DNA from: Paenimyroides marinum
Lineage (GTDB): Bacteria > Bacteroidota > Bacteroidia > Flavobacteriales > Flavobacteriaceae
Assembly (NCBI RefSeq): GCF_900108395.1
Contig: NZ_FNXE01000008.1
Location: forward strand, 16,802-80,801
Length of the DNA: 64,000 bases
Direction of reading: 5' to 3'
The notes beneath the pieces are model-generated. The model was not told the origin of the DNA, searched no databases, and saw nothing but the letters and a program-made list of their open reading frames with translations. This document shows positions 48,131 to 56,663 of this stretch, one piece after another (within the stretch, counting starts at the first letter, position 1; the number at the start of each line of letters is the position of its first letter). Made by a program: the position numbers and the translations under genes.

Positions 48131-49723
48131 ATGAAATATCCGTTTAACTACCTTTTTTTTATAAGTATTTTATTTTTAGTAAGTTGTGCTAAAAAAGAAA
48201 ATCAATTCACAGACAACGATGTGTTCCGTTACAACGAGAGTGCCAATATTCAAACATTAGACCCGGCATTTGCCCGAAATATGGCGATTATCTGGCCTTG
48301 CAATCAATTGTTTAACGGTTTGGTTCAGTTGGATGATTCCCTGCACGTGAAACCCGATATTGCCAAAAGCTGGACGATTTCTGAGGATGGTTTAAACTAT
48401 AAGTTTACGCTGCGGAATGATGTGTATTTTCACAAACACAGCAATTTCGGAAAAGACAGTACACGTCTGGTTACGGCACACGATTTTGAATACAGCTTTG
48501 ACCGTGTTTTGAGTGAACGTCTGGCATCGCCTGGCACGTGGGTTTTTCAAAATGTAAAAGATTATCAGGCGAAAAATGATTCGGTGTTTGAGATTTATTT
48601 AGAAAAGCCTTTTCCTGCGTTTTTAGGGTTGTTGTCGATGAAATACGCATCGGTAGTTCCCAAAGAAATTACCGAAGACCCAAAGATTGATTTTCGTTCC
48701 AATCCCATCGGAACAGGTCCTTTTCAGTTTAAAATCTGGGAAGAAAACGTGAAATTGGTTTTTCGAAAAAATCCTTTGTATTATGAAAAAGATGAAAAAG
48801 GACAGCAATTACCTTATTTGGAAAGTGTTGCAATTAGTTTCTTGCCGGACAAACAAAGCGGATTTTTACAGTTTATTCAAGGGAAATTAGATTTGATTTC
48901 GGGATTAGACCCATCGTACAAAGACGAAATATTGCAACCTGATGGAAAATTGCAGGAAAAATATGAGGATAGAATAAAAATGCTGACCGGTCCGTATTTG
49001 AATACCGAATATTTGGGATTCAATATGAACGATCCGTTGATGAAAGAAAAAAGAATCAGACAAGCATTGAATTACGGTTTTGACCGAAATAAATTAGTAG
49101 CTTATTTACGTAACGGAATGGGCGATGGAATGGTAAACGGTATTATTCCCAATGGTTTGGCAGGTTTTGTGCCGGCAAAGGATCATTTGTACAATTCGGC
49201 GAAAGCAAAAGAGTTGATTAACGAAGTGAAAAACATTCGAAAAACACCCCTCGAAATCACGCTGAGTACCAATAACACCTATTTGGATATTGCAGAATAT
49301 TTGCAGCGCGAATGGGAGAAATTAGGCATAAAAGTGAAGATAGATGTAATGCCGCCAAGCACGCTGCGTCAGGCAATCGCTACGAATAAACTGGAGTTTT
49401 TTCGCGGAAGCTGGATTGCAGATTATCCCGATGCAGAAAATTATTTATCACTGTTTTACAGCAATAATTTTACCCCAAACGGACCGAATTATACCCATTT
49501 TAAAAATGAGAAATTTGATGCGTTGTATCAAAAAGCTTTACAAACCGTAAACGATACGGAACGTGCAGAAATCTACAAACAAATGGATGCCATTATTGCA
49601 GAAGAAGTTCCTGTAATCATTTTGTTTTACGATAAAGTAGCTCGTTTTACGCAAAATAACGTTCACGGATTAGGCACCAATCCTATGAACAGTCTGAATT
49701 TGAAATATGTAAAGAAAGAATAG
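48131..49723 (+). CDS. extracellular solute-binding lipoprotein, family 5 (peptide ABC type)
   Basis: 530 residues. Signal peptide with lipobox LVSC, lipidated Cys19. The DppA/OppA pattern follows: NIQTLDPAFARNMA, LAKSW-type KSWTISEDGLNYKFTLR, GTGPFQFKIW, YIRQALNYGFDR and IADYPDAENYL. Such lipoproteins capture peptides or other solutes for an ABC permease. No permease or ATPase genes flank it, so its partner is elsewhere. The divergent mtaB is 91 nt upstream. The ATG at 48131 is preferred over the adjacent TTG. Confidence 0.9.
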   Translation: MKYPFNYLFFISILFLVSCAKKENQFTDNDVFRYNESANIQTLDPAFARNMAIIWPCNQLFNGLVQLDDSLHVKPDIAKSWTISEDGLNYKFTLRNDVYFHKHSNFGKDSTRLVTAHDFEYSFDRVLSERLASPGTWVFQNVKDYQAKNDSVFEIYLEKPFPAFLGLLSMKYASVVPKEITEDPKIDFRSNPIGTGPFQFKIWEENVKLVFRKNPLYYEKDEKGQQLPYLESVAISFLPDKQSGFLQFIQGKLDLISGLDPSYKDEILQPDGKLQEKYEDRIKMLTGPYLNTEYLGFNMNDPLMKEKRIRQALNYGFDRNKLVAYLRNGMGDGMVNGIIPNGLAGFVPAKDHLYNSAKAKELINEVKNIRKTPLEITLSTNNTYLDIAEYLQREWEKLGIKVKIDVMPPSTLRQAIATNKLEFFRGSWIADYPDAENYLSLFYSNNFTPNGPNYTHFKNEKFDALYQKALQTVNDTERAEIYKQMDAIIAEEVPVIILFYDKVARFTQNNVHGLGTNPMNSLNLKYVKKE

Positions 49724-49750
49724 ATAAAACATAACACACGCACTACTATT

Positions 49751-49918
49751 ATGAACAACCTGATTATAGTTATTATTGATGATGAACCGAAAGTCCGTGA
49801 AGGTTTGAAAGCGTATATCAACCGGCTGTTTCCTGAAAGCAGGTTTGAGTTACATTTATGTAATTTTATCAAAATAATGATTTTATGTATTAAATGTAAA
49901 CTACAACCTATCTTTTGA
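49751..49918 (+). pseudogene. truncated response-regulator (receiver domain) remnant
   Basis: An ATG at 49751, 27 nt past the lipoprotein stop, begins MNNLIIVIIDDEPKVREG, followed by a helix, then the reading frame runs into unrelated sequence and stops after 55 codons. The Asp-Asp acidic pair after the first strand (IIDDE) is the receiver phosphorylation pocket. The phosphoacceptor Asp, the conserved Lys and any output domain are missing. The homology stops near 49858, and the frame overlaps the 3' end of the convergent outer-membrane gene. It looks like the 5' remnant of a deleted regulator gene. Confidence 0.7.
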
Positions 49919-50518
49919 AAACGTAAAACCTACCTTAGCCGATAAAAAATTATAATTGTTTATATATTTTTCCCAATCGGGATGCGTGTTAGTGCGCATT
50001 TTATTGATAGAATATTTTAAGCCAAAAGTTACATAAGCTTTGCTACCAATTTTATGTTGGTAATCAAGCCCCAAACCTAAACCATCACTTTTAGAGTTAA
50101 GTTCTTTTTCATAACCTTTTGTCGTGTAATCTGAATTATCATAAGAGATATAAGGCTCAAAAAGGCTTTCAGATGTTATTGGCTGATAATAACTCAAATA
50201 AAAACCAGGCGTAAAAACAGTTGTTTTTTCAAATTCACCAAAGTATTGATTGTTTTTTACACTCATTCTGTGTAATGCTGCATGGATACCAATTGTAAAA
50301 CGATTATAACTAAATATACCTAAACGCGCAGTAATTGAAGGAAAAGCTTCTTCGTGAGCATCGCCCATCATACTTTTATTGGGTGATAAATTTGAAAAAC
50401 CAATGGTAAACTGAAAAGTATTTACAAAAGAGATATTTTGATGGCTTTCTGAATTTTCTGTTTGTGCTTTACCTGCAAATCCTATCAATGCAAATAAAAG
50501 AAGAATAGCTTTTTGCAT
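49901..50518 (-). CDS. outer-membrane beta-barrel-like protein
   Basis: 205 residues. Signal peptide MQKAILLLFALIGFAGKAQ followed by strands rich in aromatic and glycine residues (FTPGFYLSYYQPI, LGLDYQHKIGSKAYVTFGLKYS) and a terminal KVGFTFSKDRL, in the style of small Bacteroidota porin-like barrels. It lies 2 nt downstream of the lipoprotein gene, so the two form one unit, but no known system is recognisable. Its end abuts the truncated response-regulator remnant. Confidence 0.65.
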   Translation of the reverse strand: MQKAILLLFALIGFAGKAQTENSESHQNISFVNTFQFTIGFSNLSPNKSMMGDAHEEAFPSITARLGIFSYNRFTIGIHAALHRMSVKNNQYFGEFEKTTVFTPGFYLSYYQPITSESLFEPYISYDNSDYTTKGYEKELNSKSDGLGLGLDYQHKIGSKAYVTFGLKYSINKMRTNTHPDWEKYINNYNFLSAKVGFTFSKDRL

Positions 50519-50520
50519 GA

Positions 50521-50943
50521 TTAATAATTTAATGTTCCTAAATTAACATAATAATTGATTGTGTTATAATGCGAAATATATCCATAGACTTTGCTATCAT
50601 AACCTTTTGATATTTTTATAGCATAAACACTTGTGTTAATATTTCTGGGAATACTTAGGCTTATAATGCCGGAATTATTCGTGTATGTTTTTGAAATGGT
50701 ATTACCGTTGTCTGAGTAATAGTTAGCATTATTCTCAGGGTTATTGTAGTTGATTTCAGAGATTACTCCAGAGTTTGGGGTTGCATTGTACACAGGGTAT
50801 ACTCGTACTTCTGCATTTGTTAGCGGAAGATTGTTATAAAGTACTTTCCCTTCTATTATAATACGCTCATCTCCTTCATAATAATCATCTCGACAGGCGG
50901 TAAGTAATAAAACTGTAAAAATAAATAGTAGTATTTTTTTCAT
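50521..50943 (-). CDS. small lipoprotein with carboxypeptidase-regulatory-like fold
   Basis: 140 residues. Lipobox LTAC with Cys17. The mature part reads IIIEGKVLYNNLPLTNAEVRVYP, the typical start of a carboxypeptidase-regulatory-like beta-sandwich, then ISLSIPRNINTSVYAIKI. Such domains are common in surface lipoproteins and TonB-dependent receptor N-termini. It pairs with the barrel gene downstream, and the acyl-ACP thioesterase gene ends 4 nt upstream. Confidence 0.68.
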   Translation of the reverse strand: MKKILLFIFTVLLLTACRDDYYEGDERIIIEGKVLYNNLPLTNAEVRVYPVYNATPNSGVISEINYNNPENNANYYSDNGNTISKTYTNNSGIISLSIPRNINTSVYAIKISKGYDSKVYGYISHYNTINYYVNLGTLNY

Positions 50944-50947
50944 AATA

Positions 50948-51691
50948 TTAAGTGTTTAACTCTAATTTCATTGCAAAACAAATAGTTTCATCTAATTTAA
51001 TATAAAAATACACTTCTTTATCATTTTTGCAATAAAAAATAGCGGCTTTTTGATGATATGTTAATTCTTTTAGGTAATTGATGTCAATGCCTTTAATGGT
51101 GTTTTTCTGAAGTATTTCAATGGGTAAACAATCTAAACACCATTCTATATACTTAACATTATTTACGTGATTTAAAGCGTCTAAATCTGAATAAACAACC
51201 TGATGTTCTTTAATAAATTGGGTGTTTTTGGTGAGATCAATTCTGGAAAAACTTTGTATTGTAGGTTTCTTTTCGGGATATTTCTCTAAATGATTATGAG
51301 AAATTGCTATGCTTTCCGGTCTGCGTTTTTCGGTATTTAAAACCACCCAAAGACTGTTGGCTCCAACAATTTTATGACCGTTTAAAAACACATTAAAATC
51401 ACGAATAGATTTGATACCTGAAAGGGTTTCAATCCATGTTTCCACTTCAATAGTTTCGTGCCATTGTGGTAAATGTTCCATTTCAAGTCGCATACTGCTT
51501 AAAACCCATGCCTGACTGTTTTTTTGCATATCGTCATAACTCATTCCGCCCAAATCTGAGTGTTTTCCGGCAACAGCCTGTAACACTTTTAACAAATCGG
51601 CAATGCGCATTTTTGAATTTAAGGCACATTGATCAATGGTAATTTCGCAAGAACCTTTGTAAATTGATGAAAATTTATCGGGTAAATTCAT
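50948..51691 (-). CDS. acyl-ACP thioesterase
   Basis: 247 residues, tandem hotdog folds. KYSDLGGMSYDDMQ-like AGKHSDLGGMSYDDM, then VLSSMRLEMEHLPQWHETIEVETW, SLWVVLNTEKRRPESI and the second hotdog active-site DLDALNHVNNVKYIEWCLD match bacterial FatA/FatB-type thioesterases. It would release fatty acids from acyl-ACP. It overlaps miaA by 17 nt and is the last gene of the compact operon; the two genes after it may be co-transcribed. Confidence 0.88.
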   Translation of the reverse strand: MNLPDKFSSIYKGSCEITIDQCALNSKMRIADLLKVLQAVAGKHSDLGGMSYDDMQKNSQAWVLSSMRLEMEHLPQWHETIEVETWIETLSGIKSIRDFNVFLNGHKIVGANSLWVVLNTEKRRPESIAISHNHLEKYPEKKPTIQSFSRIDLTKNTQFIKEHQVVYSDLDALNHVNNVKYIEWCLDCLPIEILQKNTIKGIDINYLKELTYHQKAAIFYCKNDKEVYFYIKLDETICFAMKLELNT

Positions 51692-52613
51692 TAATGTAAT
51701 TTAAAATGTTTTGTAAAGGCTCTTTATAAGAAAACCACTGAGTATGTTCGTTCCGTTTAAACCAGGTTAGCTGTCGTTTGGCAAAACGGCGGGTATTTTT
51801 TTTAATTTCTTCTATGGCTTCTTCTAAGGATATTTTTTCGTCAAGATAGTCAAATAATTCTCTGTAACCAACCGTTTGTAAAGCATTTAGGTTTTGGTGG
51901 CTTTTTAAACCGGCAACCTCGTGCAGCAAACCATTGTTCATCATTAAATCAACCCGTTGATTGATTCGTTGATACATTTCTTCGCGCGGTGCTTCTAAAC
52001 CTATGAGGATAGGAGTGAAGTTGCGTTTGTTTTTTTCCTGATTTAAAAAAGAAGAATAAGGAGCTTTTGCTGCCATACTAACACCGATAAATCGTTTCAT
52101 TCGTTGTTGATTTACGAGTGTTTGCGGATTGTTTTGCTGTAAGAAATCAAAATAATCGGGGTCTAATTCTTGTAATTTTTCTTGCAGATATTCTATTCCT
52201 TTTTCGTTATATCGGGCATTGATTTCAGACTTGATTTCATCAGATACATCCGGAAATTCATCAAATCCCTTAATAATGGCATCAACATATAAACCCGATC
52301 CGCCAACAACAATCTGCACATTGTTTTGTGAAAATAAATCGTCTAATAAAGGCAACACTTCGCGCTCGTAATCACCCACGTTATAATTTTCGGTAATTGA
52401 CTTGTTCTGAATAAAATGATGTGGAGCCTGACTTAATTCTGCTGCGGAAGGTACTGCGGTTCCAACAGCCATTTCTTTAAAAAACTGTCGACTGTCGCAG
52501 GATACAATATCGCATTTAAAATATTTTGCCAACTGAATGGATAGAGCGGTTTTGCCAATTGCAGTTGGTCCCACAATTACAATTAAATAATTAGTTAATT
52601 TCAACTGTTCCAT
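51675..52613 (-). CDS. miaA: tRNA dimethylallyltransferase MiaA
   Basis: 312 residues. P-loop GPTAIGKTALSIQLAK, SCDSRQFFKEMAVGTAVP, VGGSGLYVDAIIKG and TRRFAKRQLTWFKRN are the standard MiaA motifs. It transfers an isopentenyl group to A37 of tRNAs that read UNN codons. It overlaps the channel gene by 23 nt and the thioesterase gene by 17 nt, so translation is probably coupled. Confidence 0.95.
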   Translation of the reverse strand: MEQLKLTNYLIVIVGPTAIGKTALSIQLAKYFKCDIVSCDSRQFFKEMAVGTAVPSAAELSQAPHHFIQNKSITENYNVGDYEREVLPLLDDLFSQNNVQIVVGGSGLYVDAIIKGFDEFPDVSDEIKSEINARYNEKGIEYLQEKLQELDPDYFDFLQQNNPQTLVNQQRMKRFIGVSMAAKAPYSSFLNQEKNKRNFTPILIGLEAPREEMYQRINQRVDLMMNNGLLHEVAGLKSHQNLNALQTVGYRELFDYLDEKISLEEAIEEIKKNTRRFAKRQLTWFKRNEHTQWFSYKEPLQNILNYINEFTR

Positions 52614-53436
52614 CTATAAGTTTTTCACCGCAATTATAGCAGTAATTAGCAAATTCATTGTAAATATATGTTTTACAACGAGGGCAGTTATTTTTTATGT
52701 CTTTACTTTTTCTGTTTCTCGATAATTCGGCTGTTACAATTCCGGTGGGAACCGCGATAATCCCGTACCCCATAATCATGATAAAAGACGCAATGGTTTT
52801 ACCAATAGGGGTAATAGGGGCAATGTCTCCATAGCCAACGGTTGTCATTGTTACAATACACCAGTAAATACTGTTGGGGATATTGCTAAAACCGTTATGA
52901 CCACCTTCTACCATAAACATGATTGTTCCTAATACAATCGACATTACAATGACAAAATACACAAACACAATGATTTTGTTCATACTTGCCCGCAACGATT
53001 CTTTAATATGCGACGATTGATTTAAAATGGGAATTAAATCTAAAATGGCAAATAACCGCAACAAACGCAATGTTCTGATAACACCTAAAACTTCGGAACC
53101 GGGAATAAAAAAACTTAAATACATTGGCAACAAAGACAATAAATCTACCACGCCGTAAAAACTAAAAATATAGCTTAACGGCTTTTTGTTGCTGATAATC
53201 CGTAATATGTATTCAATTGAAAAAAAGACGGTAATAATCCATTCACTTATGTAAAAGAAGGAGTGGTATTTGTTGTCAAACTTTGAAATACTTGCCATCA
53301 TTATTAAAAGTAAACTTAACAGAATCACTCCTAATAAAATTAAATCAAACGTTTTACCGGCTATAGTGCCCGATCCGTGAATTAAGATATACGTTTTTTG
53401 GCGTAATATTTCGTATTTCGTTTTTATATGTTTCAC
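52591..53436 (-). CDS. voltage-gated-type potassium channel with C-terminal zinc ribbon
   Basis: 281 residues. Six transmembrane helices: S4-like segment with Arg121, Arg124, Arg127 (VIRTLRLLRLFAIL), pore loop with the K-selectivity filter TTVGYGD at 198-204, and S6. The C-terminus has CPRC at 251-254 and CYNC near 266-269, a four-cysteine zinc ribbon absent from KvAP and similar channels. It is expected in the inner membrane as a tetramer. It overlaps miaA and lies 1 nt after the exonuclease gene. Ion selectivity is inferred from the filter. Confidence 0.87.
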   Translation of the reverse strand: MKHIKTKYEILRQKTYILIHGSGTIAGKTFDLILLGVILLSLLLIMMASISKFDNKYHSFFYISEWIITVFFSIEYILRIISNKKPLSYIFSFYGVVDLLSLLPMYLSFFIPGSEVLGVIRTLRLLRLFAILDLIPILNQSSHIKESLRASMNKIIVFVYFVIVMSIVLGTIMFMVEGGHNGFSNIPNSIYWCIVTMTTVGYGDIAPITPIGKTIASFIMIMGYGIIAVPTGIVTAELSRNRKSKDIKNNCPRCKTYIYNEFANYCYNCGEKLIDGTVEIN

Positions 53437-53437
53437 T

Positions 53438-54757
53438 TTAAAACGATATAATTTTATAATCTTTTTTTGTGTAAAGATAATGTTTTATTGTGTTAAGAAC
53501 ATCTTTTGTATAAATAAGCGGAATTAGGATCTTATTTAAAACCTGAAGGTTTAAAATCTGATAATTTAAATCGAAAAAACAATAACCTTTAAACAGACCG
53601 TTTTCAATTAAAATTGCACTTTTTTCATTTAAATTTCTGCCTTTCATAACAATGATTAAATTGTTGTATTTTAATTGATTGCTTTCAATTAAAGAATCAA
53701 ATAATTTGTTGTGCATCTCTGTTGGATAATTCACATTTTCTCCAGATGTAAGTGCGTTTTGAACTTCTTCTACAATTTCATTTTCCCGATATAATTCGTT
53801 GATGAACTGTAACGCATTTTTTTGATTTTTAAAAGATTGAATGGCTTTTTTTCGTCCGTTGGTTTTATTTATTTTCAATGTTTCGTAACCGTTCTCCAGT
53901 TTTTCTTGATAAACAGCCCATAAATAAGGTGATTTTCTTTGTACGGTATTTAAAACAGGTTTGTTGTGCAGTAGTTCTTCACGTTCTTTTAACTGAGCGA
54001 ATAGCTCATTGCCGGTTTCTTCGAATGTTACCGTATAAACTTCTTTTTGAATACGTTTGGCAATTTTGCTGTCGGCAGTAAAAATCTGATTGAGTTTTTT
54101 ACGGATATTGTTGCTTTTACCTATAAAAATAATGTTTCCTTTATCATTATGAATATAGAATATTCCCACAGATGAAGGAATTTTTTCTAAAATATCAAAC
54201 AATTTAGGCGAGATGCCTTTGTACAATTCATTTTTAATCTGTTGTTTAAGAATTTGCTTGTCGGTGTCTTTATCAAGCAGCAGTTTAAATAATTTAAGTG
54301 TAGCCAACGCGTCACCACTTGCCCGGTGGCGGTCAGCAATGGGAATACCTAAAGACCGAACCAGTTTTCCTAAACTGTAAGCCTGGGCATCGGGCAATAA
54401 AATTTTAGATAGTTCAACGGTACACAACGTAGGTCTGTTAAACGGATATCCCAAACGGTCAAATTCCAACTTTAAAACTCTGTAATCAAACGGAGCGTTA
54501 TGAGCAACAATGATACAGCCTTCGGTAATTTCAATGATGCGTTTTGCTACTTCAAAAAATTTTGGAGCTTGTCGCAACATCGCATTGTTAATTCCTGTAA
54601 GTTTTACAACAAACGGCTGAATAGGAATTTCGGGATTTATTAAACTAATGAACTGGTCAACAATTTCAACTCCGTCAAATTTATAAATGGCAATTTCGGT
54701 AATTCCTTCTTTGTTAAATTGCCCTCCGGTGGTTTCTATATCTATTATTGCGTACAC
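53438..54757 (-). CDS. DEDDh exonuclease fused to GIY-YIG domain
   Basis: 439 residues. The N-terminal ~170 residues are a DnaQ-like exonuclease: DIETTGG at 6-12, HNAPFDYRVL (motif II) and HRASGDALATL (motif III), all catalytic acids present. Residues about 195-280 read SSVGIFYIHNDKGNIIFIGKSNNIRKKL, a GIY-YIG fold like the N-terminus of UvrC. The C-terminal ~150 are less clear. The composition matches the PolC-like/UvrC-like family common in Bacteroidota, probably acting in DNA repair. It heads the operon exonuclease - channel - miaA - thioesterase. Confidence 0.86.
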   Translation of the reverse strand: MYAIIDIETTGGQFNKEGITEIAIYKFDGVEIVDQFISLINPEIPIQPFVVKLTGINNAMLRQAPKFFEVAKRIIEITEGCIIVAHNAPFDYRVLKLEFDRLGYPFNRPTLCTVELSKILLPDAQAYSLGKLVRSLGIPIADRHRASGDALATLKLFKLLLDKDTDKQILKQQIKNELYKGISPKLFDILEKIPSSVGIFYIHNDKGNIIFIGKSNNIRKKLNQIFTADSKIAKRIQKEVYTVTFEETGNELFAQLKEREELLHNKPVLNTVQRKSPYLWAVYQEKLENGYETLKINKTNGRKKAIQSFKNQKNALQFINELYRENEIVEEVQNALTSGENVNYPTEMHNKLFDSLIESNQLKYNNLIIVMKGRNLNEKSAILIENGLFKGYCFFDLNYQILNLQVLNKILIPLIYTKDVLNTIKHYLYTKKDYKIISF

Positions 54758-54896
54758 TTTGCTTGTTTAGCAGTTATAAAGATTAAATGGTTTTAACCTA
54801 ACTGATTAAATGGCTAAAATAAGAAAAAAGAGAATGTACTTTTTACTTCTAATCAAAAAATCAGTTTGATAATGGTTGTTTTCAAAAAAATAAATT

Positions 54897-55487
54897 TTAT
54901 ACTTCGTTAAACAACAACTTTATGTTCTGGTATGAATTTTTTAATAATTCAGGAATATTTTTCTTATCTACCCAAATTACTTTTTCAATACCTTCTTCTA
55001 ATTGCCCGTGTAATTCGCCCTGATAATCTGTTTTCATAGCAAACCAATGGGTTATTTTTAGCCTGTATTCGCCGTTGCGTTTAAAAATATGATAGGTTTT
55101 TTCTAAACGTTCACTAATTTTAAGGTTTTTACAGCCCGTTTCTTCTTCTACTTCGCGAATGGAAGTTTCTTCAATGGTTTCATTTTTTTCGATACCGCCT
55201 TTTGGTAAGTCCCACTTTCCGTTTCTAAAAATAAAAAGAATCTGTCCTTTCTCGTTCTCAACTAAACCGCCACCCGCTTTATTAATGGTGATTTTTTCTT
55301 TTAAATGCTTTATTAAATAATTTTCATCGGGATGATATAAATAAGCATTTGTAACCTGACCTGCAAAATATTGTGCTATTAATTTCTGAATATCAACAGT
55401 GTCTAATAAAAAATATTGAAAATTAGTTTCTTTTTCTAACTTACTGGTTAAAAAAAGTGGTTTATCATTAATAAAAACTTTATACAT
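54897..55487 (-). CDS. NUDIX hydrolase
   Basis: 196 residues. The NUDIX box is complete: GGIEKNETIEETSIREVEEETG. The preceding KWDLPKGG and following EFLxV-like segment fit the alpha/beta sandwich. An N-terminal ~65-residue extension (MYKVFINDKPLFLTSKLEKE) may be a substrate-specific domain. Substrate not assignable. Its start is 8 nt from the divergent pyrE start, so the two promoters must overlap the coding ends. Confidence 0.9.
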   Translation of the reverse strand: MYKVFINDKPLFLTSKLEKETNFQYFLLDTVDIQKLIAQYFAGQVTNAYLYHPDENYLIKHLKEKITINKAGGGLVENEKGQILFIFRNGKWDLPKGGIEKNETIEETSIREVEEETGCKNLKISERLEKTYHIFKRNGEYRLKITHWFAMKTDYQGELHGQLEEGIEKVIWVDKKNIPELLKNSYQNIKLLFNEV

Positions 55488-55490
55488 TTG
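55483..55490 (+). promoter_or_regulatory. -7 box of the pyrE promoter
   Basis: TACATTTG, exact TAnnTTTG, overlaps the first codon of the divergent NUDIX gene and ends 5 nt before the pyrE ATG (55496). Confidence 0.6.
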
Positions 55491-55495
55491 TAACT

Positions 55496-56137
55496 ATGAT
55501 TTTTAATGACAACTCAGCACAGAAAACGGCGGAATTGCTTTTACAAATAAACGCAATTAAATTAAATCCAAAAAATCCTTTTACATGGGCTTCAGGATGG
55601 AAGTCGCCAATTTATTGCGATAATCGCATAACACTTTCTTTTCCAGAGATTAGAACGTTTTTAAAAAATGAATTTGCAACGAACATCGTAGAAAAATTCG
55701 GTAAACCCGATTATATTGCAGGCGTAGCAACAGGTGCCATTGGTATTGGTTTATTGGTTGCCGAAGCTTTAGAATTACCTTTTATTTATGTACGCCCCGA
55801 AGCTAAAAAGCATGGTCGTCAAAATCAAATCGAAGGTCAGTTTGAAGAAGGCAAATCGGTTGTGGTTGTAGAAGATTTAATCAGTACGGGAAAAAGCAGT
55901 TTGCAGGCAGTTGAAGCCTTGCGTGCAGCAAACGCAAATATTTTGGGAATGGCTGCTATTTTTACTTATGGATTTGATGTGGCAGCAGAAAATTTTAAAA
56001 ACGCCAACATTGAATTGGTTACTTTAAGTAATTATCCCACCTTGTTAAAATCGGCAGTAGCAAAAGAATATATTTCTCAGGAAGATGTTGAAACACTATC
56101 AACCTGGAGCAAATCTCCATCAACTTGGGGTGTTTAA
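55496..56137 (+). CDS. pyrE: orotate phosphoribosyltransferase
   Basis: 213 residues. NPKNPFTWASGWKSPIYCDNR is the PyrE N-terminal signature, and VVVVEDLISTGKSS is the PRPP-binding motif. The enzyme joins orotate to PRPP in UMP synthesis. A promoter box lies 5 nt before the ATG, so the mRNA is predicted to be leaderless. The SRPBCC gene follows after 19 nt, possibly co-transcribed. Confidence 0.95.
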   Translation: MIFNDNSAQKTAELLLQINAIKLNPKNPFTWASGWKSPIYCDNRITLSFPEIRTFLKNEFATNIVEKFGKPDYIAGVATGAIGIGLLVAEALELPFIYVRPEAKKHGRQNQIEGQFEEGKSVVVVEDLISTGKSSLQAVEALRAANANILGMAAIFTYGFDVAAENFKNANIELVTLSNYPTLLKSAVAKEYISQEDVETLSTWSKSPSTWGV

Positions 56138-56156
56138 TATAAAATTTACAAGAATT

Positions 56157-56549
56157 ATGAACTTAGAAAGTCCAAAAGTAACTGTTTCTAAATCTTCAGC
56201 CTATTTATTTGAAGCTTTATCTGATATTAAAAACTTTGAAAAGTTAATGCCCGAGAATATTGCTAAATTTGAGGTAATTGATGAAAATTGTTTTGAATTT
56301 GGTTTAAAGGGAATGCCTGAAATTAAACTGGTAAAGAAAACAGCTACGCCAACATCAGAAATTGTCTTAGGCGCGGCAAGCAGTAAATTACCATTTACAT
56401 TAACGGCAAAATTAGATGAAAAAGCAGCGGAAGAAACAGCTGTTCAATTGTTTTTTGAAGGAGATTTCAACCCAATGATGGCAATGATGATTAAAGGTCC
56501 TATCAGTAAATTTATTGAAACCTTAGCTACCAATATGGTAAAACTATAA
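56157..56549 (+). CDS. SRPBCC-fold small protein
   Basis: 130 residues from ATG 56157; an in-frame ATG 72 nt earlier lies inside pyrE and would add an unlikely tail. LESPKVTVSKSSAYLFEALSDIKNFEKLMPENI followed by a beta-rich core and a C-terminal helix is the START/SRPBCC (Bet v 1-like) fold that binds hydrophobic ligands. The ligand is unknown. It follows pyrE by 19 nt; a terminator follows. Confidence 0.8.
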   Translation: MNLESPKVTVSKSSAYLFEALSDIKNFEKLMPENIAKFEVIDENCFEFGLKGMPEIKLVKKTATPTSEIVLGAASSKLPFTLTAKLDEKAAEETAVQLFFEGDFNPMMAMMIKGPISKFIETLATNMVKL

Positions 56550-56554
56550 TTTTG

Positions 56555-56580
56555 AAAAAGACCACTTTAATGGTCTTTTT
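56555..56580 (+). terminator. terminator after the SRPBCC gene
   Basis: AAAAAGACCA / TGGTCTTTTT, 6-nt loop, followed by more Ts. Confidence 0.85.
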
Positions 56581-56618
56581 TTTACTTATTTTTTAGCAAG
56601 AGTCTTTATAAATAATTG

Positions 56619-56626
56619 TACTTTTG
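56619..56626 (+). promoter_or_regulatory. -7 box of the lpd promoter
   Basis: TACTTTTG, exact TAnnTTTG, 37 nt before the lpd ATG. Confidence 0.6.
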
Positions 56627-56663
56627 TAATACTTTTTAATTTTACACTAAAATAATATTTAAT

